This document shows, piece by piece, positions 6,501-9,444 of a stretch of 9,444 bases of DNA. Below the pieces are notes generated by a model. It made no database searches. It saw nothing but the letters and a program-made list of their open reading frames with translations, and was not told the origin of the DNA. This DNA is from Anaerolineales bacterium UBA1429 (GTDB lineage Bacteria; Chloroflexota; Anaerolineae; UBA1429): NCBI GenBank assembly GCA_002329325.1, contig DCTX01000055.1, positions 23,881 through 33,324 of the forward strand, written 5' to 3'. The translations under genes were made by a program, and so were the position numbers. Every line of letters starts with the position of its first letter. Position 1 is the first letter of the stretch.

Positions 6501-7093
6501 AGCACGGCCACATCGCCGCCATCGGCTTTGATCTGTATGCGCGGCTGCTGCGGCGCGCCATCGAGGAGCTGCGCCTGGACCAGCGCACCCCCGCCGAGGC
6601 CGCCCGCCACGCCCAGACCGTGATGGCGGGCGAAGCCCTCTCCCTCGACCTGGGCCCCAGCATTGACCTGCCCGTCTCGGCCTACTTGCCCGAGGAGTAT
6701 CTGCCCGATGACGGCCTGCGCCTGCGCATGTATCGGCGGATCGCCCGCGTCGAGGGCGAGGACGAGCTGGACGCCCTGCTGGACGAGCTGGCCGACCGCT
6801 TTGGGCCGCCTCCGCCGCCTGTGGTGGACCTGCTCTATGTGCTGCGGACGCGCATCCTGGCCACCGAGGCGGGCATCGAGAGCCTGCGTGGCGACGATCG
6901 CGAGATCGTGGCGCTGCTGCCGCTGCCCCTGGCGCCTGGCGCGCCAGAGCGCATCCGGGCGCGCATCCCCGCCGCCAGGGCCGCCGGCAAGCGGGTGCGC
7001 CTGCCCTTGGGCGCCGGCTGGCGCGAGGGGCTGATCGAGCTGCTGCGCCTGCTGGGCCAGCTCCGGCCCGTGCGGGAGGCCTCCCACGCCTGA
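3542..7093 (+). CDS. mfd: Transcription-repair coupling factor Mfd
   Basis: Mfd is an ATP-driven DNA translocase that pushes stalled RNA polymerase off DNA lesions and recruits UvrA. The protein has 1183 residues, full length for the family. Order of parts: UvrB-like N-terminal module (about 1-330, with FAHRGSLVDIFPPN at 192-205 and RIDFFGDEIDSIR), a variable middle (to about 495), the RNAP-interacting domain (about 498-570, from LKTGDYVVHIEHGIGRYHG) and the RecG-like translocase. The translocase has Walker A GDVGYGKT at 654-661, the DEEQ box at 755-758, TATPIPRTL at 781-789 and QLYQLRGRVGR at 921-931. The GAGEILGAEQHGHIAAIGFD block (978-997) follows, then the C-terminal domain that masks UvrA binding (from about 1030). 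All helicase motifs are intact. AGGAGG ends five bases before the ATG and overlaps the pth stop codon. The gene converges with a phosphatase gene 24 bases past its stop. Confidence 0.99.
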   Translation: MTLGALTPLLQATAPYQEALRQIKDLAGRRPDGHRAPALALELPTAARPYVIAALQRDWPGPVLVLTGRPEQARHLIEQLRLFGDHSEALHYFHAPDTLFYDRPPWDRQTLQARVSVLAMLMGLAEDPEAGRGVLVAGSMWALMTKTAPPLALRRAMRRLQVGAEIPLFDLLTQAVRAGYEAAITVEEPGTFAHRGSLVDIFPPNLPLPLRIDFFGDEIDSIRTFDPDTQRTLDTLPEAVWAPAAEALPEWGPAALERLRAMDLGGCNSRTRQQMGEQIEEIGQGHYFEGFEYYLPSLYPRPATLLDYLPANALVLLDDLPALESAAATLENQAANLRTQMVQDGDLPQDFPVPYFPWPDLLARLSRAHAVGLGYARDEQAHPLGEIFAAPPAYGGQIHEALADIAEMRQEGQRLVIVTRQAERVSDLLREQQLYVDPFESLAAPPEPGGLALVNGVLAEGLTLRQAQLTVLTDAEIFGWVRPRRRRAAAQRQAPPEALFTDLKTGDYVVHIEHGIGRYHGMVRKSIAGLEREYIEIEYDAGDRLFVPIHHANRVSRYLGADEREPRMHRLGGVEWGLARARAEKAVRDIARELLELYAQREVAQGHAFGPDTAWQHEMEAAFPYIETDDQLGALVQIKGDMEQPRPMDRLLVGDVGYGKTEVAVRAAFKAAMDGKQVAVLVPTTVLAQQHYYTFRRRLRAFPVVVEMLSRFRSPSEQEEVLRGLRRGQVDIVIGTHRLLSKDVTFKDLGLLIVDEEQRFGVAHKERLKRLRSEVDVLTMTATPIPRTLHMSLSGIRDMSVIDTPPENRLAIKTTVTEYDEGLIRTAILRELDRGGQVYFVHNRVQDIELVAAELHRIVPEASVVIGHGQMHEDELAQVMLGFAQGEGDVLLCTTIIENGLDIPNVNTIIIDRADRFGLSQLYQLRGRVGRGIDRSYAYLLYKPPLTEIAQQRLQTIQEAAELGAGLRVAMRDMEIRGAGEILGAEQHGHIAAIGFDLYARLLRRAIEELRLDQRTPAEAARHAQTVMAGEALSLDLGPSIDLPVSAYLPEEYLPDDGLRLRMYRRIARVEGEDELDALLDELADRFGPPPPPVVDLLYVLRTRILATEAGIESLRGDDREIVALLPLPLAPGAPERIRARIPAARAAGKRVRLPLGAGWREGLIELLRLLGQLRPVREASHA

Positions 7094-7117
7094 GCGACGC
7101 CGGGGCGCCCCCCTTTG

Positions 7118-7795
7118 CTAGAACCCGTAGCGCTCGTGTTGCCTGGGGCTCAGCCGCATCTCGGGCGCGTGAGACATGTCATTGCTCACCACCAGCCGAA
7201 AGGTCGCCCAGCCATCCTTCTCGTCGGTCTCCAGGATCGTGACGCTGGAGGGGTCGCAGCCAAAGTGGGCATAGACCAGGGGCGGCGCGATGTGCAGCAG
7301 GTGGGCCAGGAGCGATAGGGTCACCCCGGCGTGGCAGAAGAACGCCAGTTGCTCCTCGCGGCTGTGCACCACGCGATAGCGCAACCCCTCGCGCACATAG
7401 CCCAGCTCGCCGCAGAAGCGATCCCACGCCTCCCAGAGGGCCTCTACCACGGGCAACAACTGCGCCCCATAGACCATTTGCTCCGGCCAGCCGGCCACGG
7501 TTGGGGCCTCCTCGCCCGCCAGGGCCTCCACCGGGTGCAGGTCCCAGGCTACGCGGCCGGGCGCATAGCCGCCGTGCAGCTCGGCCATCCAGTCCAGGGT
7601 CGTGGCGGTCTCGCCGCGCCGCTCCAGGGTGTAGCGGGCGGTGAGCTGGGCGCGGCCCAGGGGCGAGACATAGATGGCGTCCAGCGGGGCGCTCGCCAGG
7701 GCTTTGGCCAGCAGGCGCGCCTGCACATGGCCCTTGGGCGTAAGTGAGTCATTGACATAATCCGGATCGGCGTGGCGGATGAGCCACAGGCGCAT
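7118..7795 (-). CDS. Histidine phosphatase (phosphoglycerate mutase-like) family protein
   Basis: Member of the histidine phosphatase superfamily, 225 residues, predicted cytoplasmic. The N-terminal motif is LIRHADPDY, with phosphate-binding Arg7 and nucleophilic His8; it reads RHA rather than the commoner RHG. The second phosphate contact is Arg48 in SPLGRAQLTA. The acid/base Glu is probably Glu72 in MAELHGG, and the second active-site His is His155 in FFCHAGVTL. All core residues are present, so it should be active, but the substrate (a sugar phosphate, nucleotide or phosphoprotein) cannot be told. The insert at about 75-145 and the C-terminal tail to residue 225 fit the broad phosphatase group, not a clear phosphoglycerate mutase. 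The start is the ATG at 7795, with GAGGGAG eight bases upstream. It is last in the minus-strand run, after the dehydratase gene and a hairpin, and converges with mfd. Confidence 0.92.
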   Translation of the reverse strand: MRLWLIRHADPDYVNDSLTPKGHVQARLLAKALASAPLDAIYVSPLGRAQLTARYTLERRGETATTLDWMAELHGGYAPGRVAWDLHPVEALAGEEAPTVAGWPEQMVYGAQLLPVVEALWEAWDRFCGELGYVREGLRYRVVHSREEQLAFFCHAGVTLSLLAHLLHIAPPLVYAHFGCDPSSVTILETDEKDGWATFRLVVSNDMSHAPEMRLSPRQHERYGF

Positions 7796-7841
7796 GGGCG
7801 TACTCCCTCTTCTGTTGTTTGGATAGGGCGGGTCACAACGA

Positions 7842-7877
7842 GGGGGAGCCTGGGCAAGGGTATCCCCGGGCTCCCCC
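7842..7877. terminator. Strong intergenic hairpin between the dehydratase and phosphatase genes
   Basis: GGGGGAGCC (7842-7850) and GGCTCCCCC (7869-7877) are perfect 9-bp complements around an 18-base loop that can itself partly pair (GGG with CCC). It lies 21 bases past the dehydratase stop codon on the minus strand. No good T run follows on either strand: minus reads TCGTTGTG. It may be a terminator, an RNA-stabilising hairpin, or an attenuator ahead of the phosphatase gene. Confidence 0.5.
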
Positions 7878-7897
7878 GATGGGCGGCGTGGCGGGGG

Positions 7898-9037
7898 CTA
7901 CTGGTCCACCACCGAGCCATCCACGTGCAGGCGGGTGTGCACCTGGCGGGGCCGGTAGGGGTGGCGCTCGGCAGCGCCCTCGGCCAGCTCGATCCCCAGG
8001 CCCGGTGCGTCCGGGATGATCAGGAAGCCATCCTCCAGCCGGATGGCGCTCTTGACGATCTCGCTCTTGGGCGGCTCCTGCTCGCCGATGGGATACTCCT
8101 GCAGGGCAAAGTTGGGGATGCAGGCGGCAAGCTGGATGCAGGCGGCGGTGCTCACCGGGCTGAGGGGGTTGTGGGGCACCACGCCCACGTTGTGGGCCTC
8201 GGCCAGGGCGGCGATCTTTTTCGAGTGGCTCAGGCCGCCCGCCAGGCACACGTCGGGCCGCACATACTGGACCGCGCCCCGCTTGAGCAGCATCTCGAAC
8301 TCTTGAATGGTGTGCAACCGCTCGCCCGTGGCGATGGGCACATGGATGCGCTCGGCCACCAGGCCCATGGCGTCCAGGTTATCGGGCAGGATCGGGTCCT
8401 CATAGAAGAAGGGGTGATACGGCTCAATGCCCCGCGCCAGGACGATGGCTTCGGCGGGGGCCAGCCGCCGGTGGATCTCGATGCACAGGTCCACCTGGTC
8501 GCCCACGGCCTCGCGATAGCGCCCCACCGTCTCGATGGCCTCGTGCATCTTTTTCGCGTGGGTCTCAAAGTAGGGGTGGTCGCGGGGCTCATCCAGGAAG
8601 GGCGTCAGGTGGCCCACGGCGGTAAAGCCCTGGTCGCGGGCGGCGACGCAGCCCTGGATCAACTCCTCTTTGGTCTGGCCGAAGACGTGATAGTAGACGC
8701 GAGCCTTGTCGCGCACCTTGCCGCCCAGGAGCTGGTAGCAGGGCACGCCGAAATGCTTGCCGGCGATGTCCCACAGGGCAAGGTCAATGGCGCTCAGGGC
8801 GCCCATGATGGCCGCGCCGCGAAAGTGGGTCCAGCGGTAGAGATACTGCCAGTGGTGCTCGATGCGCAGGGGGTCCTGGCCGATCAGGTGCCGCTTGAAG
8901 GTCTCCACGGCGCCGGCCGAAGCCTCCAAGAAGCCCCAGGCGCCCGATTCGCCCAGGCCCACCAGCCCGGCATCGGTGTGCACCTGAACGAACAGATAGC
9001 GGTCAATGAAGAGGGTCTCGATCTCGGTGATTTTCAT
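7898..9037 (-). CDS. Enolase-superfamily acid-sugar dehydratase, mandelate racemase/galactonate dehydratase-like
   Basis: Cytoplasmic Mg-dependent enzyme expected to dehydrate an aldonic acid to a 2-keto-3-deoxy acid. The 379-residue length matches E. coli galactonate dehydratase (GalD). Domains are an N-terminal capping domain (about 1-110, ending with ALSAIDLALWDIAGKHFGVP) and a TIM barrel (about 115-330). Key residues align with GalD at a constant offset of four: His189 (GalD His185), Glu213 in FYEDP (Glu209), Glu239 in TGER (Glu235) and His289 in VPHNP (His285). The first metal ligand, Asp183 in GalD, is Glu187 here (EIH). The KxK of true mandelate racemases is absent, which favours a dehydratase. 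Substrate not determinable; no sugar transporter, kinase or aldolase lies nearby. The start is the ATG at 9037 with AAGGAG four bases upstream. A longer in-frame form to 9145 would add low-complexity sequence translated from the palindromic gap and is rejected. Confidence 0.92.
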   Translation of the reverse strand: MKITEIETLFIDRYLFVQVHTDAGLVGLGESGAWGFLEASAGAVETFKRHLIGQDPLRIEHHWQYLYRWTHFRGAAIMGALSAIDLALWDIAGKHFGVPCYQLLGGKVRDKARVYYHVFGQTKEELIQGCVAARDQGFTAVGHLTPFLDEPRDHPYFETHAKKMHEAIETVGRYREAVGDQVDLCIEIHRRLAPAEAIVLARGIEPYHPFFYEDPILPDNLDAMGLVAERIHVPIATGERLHTIQEFEMLLKRGAVQYVRPDVCLAGGLSHSKKIAALAEAHNVGVVPHNPLSPVSTAACIQLAACIPNFALQEYPIGEQEPPKSEIVKSAIRLEDGFLIIPDAPGLGIELAEGAAERHPYRPRQVHTRLHVDGSVVDQ

Positions 9038-9051
9038 GGTGCTCCTTGTGG

Positions 9052-9113
9052 GGCGCGAACGGATCCGCGCCAGGGCGGCGCCATGGCGCCCGCCAGCAGG
9101 TTGCTGACGGGCG
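9052..9113. repeat. Three overlapping inverted repeats upstream of the dehydratase gene
   Basis: Three elements lie side by side. GGCGCG (9052-9057) pairs with CGCGCC (9066-9071) around 8 bases. GGCGCCATGGCGCC (9077-9090) is a perfect 14-base palindrome. The third has arms 9087-9098 and 9102-9113. On the minus strand these form a 12-bp stem with one U-G wobble and a three-base ACC loop; on plus the wobble is a C-A mismatch. The second and third share four bases and cannot both form. The set lies just before the ribosome site of the dehydratase gene, suggesting a structured 5' leader. Confidence 0.7.
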
Positions 9114-9159
9114 TGGCGTGGCCGCGTTCCGCAGCAAGGCGCCACAAGGCAGGCCTCGC

Positions 9160-9173
9160 CCTCGGGCCCGAGG
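9160..9173. repeat. Perfect 14-base palindrome
   Basis: CCTCGGGCCCGAGG is identical to its reverse complement. It lies in the gap between the YtxH-like gene and the dehydratase gene. Such a short GC palindrome could be a dimeric-regulator site or a stem; nothing in the sequence decides between them. Confidence 0.6.
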
Positions 9174-9195
9174 TGGCATGTGCCGCGGGCGACGC

Positions 9196-9217
9196 CGCAC
9201 CGCTGGGCGCCGGTGCG
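9196..9217 (-). terminator. Hairpin just downstream of the YtxH-like gene
   Basis: CGCACCG (9196-9202) pairs perfectly with CGGTGCG (9211-9217) around an 8-base loop. It starts eight bases beyond the stop codon of the YtxH-like gene in the direction of transcription. There is no T run after it, so it is a weak candidate terminator or 3'-end stabilising stem. Confidence 0.4.
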
Positions 9218-9224
9218 CCTTTCG

Positions 9225-9407
9225 CTAGGCTCGTCCTGCCGATTCGCTACGCACCTGCTCGACCTTGCTCACAGCGCGGTCGCGCAGTTCGATGGCGCGT
9301 TCGCCGATGCTATCCAGCGTCTCTTTGCCGGATTGGGGCGCCGAGAGGATGCCGATCACCCAGCCGACGAACAAGCCCGTCACAAAACCGATCAGAAACC
9401 TGGCCAT
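9225..9407 (-). CDS. Small YtxH-like membrane protein
   Basis: Protein of 60 residues. An N-terminal glycine-containing hydrophobic segment (residues 4-22, FLIGFVTGLFVGWVIGILS) forms one membrane helix. It is followed by the APxSGKET motif (APQSGKET, 23-30) typical of YtxH-domain proteins. A charged amphipathic helix (31-57, alternating acidic and basic residues) follows. In the family the tail is often longer and stress-related; this is a short form. The biochemical role of YtxH proteins is not well defined. The start is the ATG at 9407, with GGAG six bases upstream. Its promoter is not visible in the 37 bases left in the window, so it may belong to a unit that starts beyond the right edge. 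Hydrophobic pattern, motif and ribosome site together support a real gene. Confidence 0.82.
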   Translation of the reverse strand: MARFLIGFVTGLFVGWVIGILSAPQSGKETLDSIGERAIELRDRAVSKVEQVRSESAGRA

Positions 9408-9444
9408 GGTATTCTCCTGTCTCTCTCGGGGGCAGCGGCCAAAG

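Noticed and set aside
3389..7087. A 1232-codon open frame on the minus strand across pth and mfd
   Set aside because: It is the GC-rich antisense shadow of mfd. It has low-complexity Gly/Ala/His/Gln/Arg composition, no recognisable domain and no ribosome site, while the opposite strand encodes an intact Mfd.
7101..7117. GGGGCGCCCC palindrome between mfd and the phosphatase gene as a shared terminator
   Set aside because: With a realistic loop only about three base pairs remain and there is no T run on either strand, so it is not supported as a terminator.
9038..9145. N-terminal extension of the dehydratase to 9145
   Set aside because: The extra residues are Arg/Ala/Gly-rich translation of the palindromic gap. 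The ATG at 9037 has AAGGAG in place and begins exactly with the family strand MKITEIETLF.

Overview
The window is GC-rich bacterial chromosome, densely coded, with sigma70-like promoters and Shine-Dalgarno sites. The most likely source is a Chloroflexota (Anaerolineae-like) genome. I infer this from the GC content, the gene set, and the secreted Ig-like protein with a Pro/Thr-rich stalk, a type common in that phylum. No rRNA, tRNA, mobile element, phage gene or CRISPR array is visible, and no gene-free stretch exceeds 300 bases.

Left part (1-1987, all minus strand): a transcription unit starts at a well-formed promoter (1959-1987). It carries a CsoR/DUF156-family repressor and a small thioredoxin, and ends in a strong intrinsic terminator (1155-1186). 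Next comes a separate promoter (1096-1124) for nusA, whose leader holds a second terminator-like hairpin (1047-1073). nusA runs off the left edge with 334 codons present. The repressor keeps both conserved cysteines but has Arg where copper-sensing CsoR has its His ligand. Beside a thioredoxin, this points to a persulfide or thiol sensor (CstR-like) rather than a copper sensor.

Middle part (2026-7093, all plus strand): a divergent promoter drives an exported protein with one Ig-like domain, a Pro/Thr-rich stalk and a C-terminal membrane anchor. After two palindromic hairpins come pth (peptidyl-tRNA hydrolase) and mfd (transcription-repair coupling factor). These two are 10 bases apart and clearly translationally linked. 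nusA, pth and mfd are housekeeping genes of transcription, translation quality control and repair.

Right part (7118-9407, all minus strand): from upstream to downstream lie a 60-residue YtxH-like membrane protein, a mandelate racemase/galactonate dehydratase-type enolase-superfamily enzyme, and a histidine phosphatase convergent with mfd. The 187-base gap between the first two is packed with inverted repeats.

The region is mostly ordinary core genome; I see no clear new multi-gene system. The items most worth checking are the CstR-like repressor with thioredoxin, the nusA leader attenuator with rimP absent upstream, the Asp-to-Glu metal ligand in the dehydratase, and the palindrome cluster at 9052-9217.
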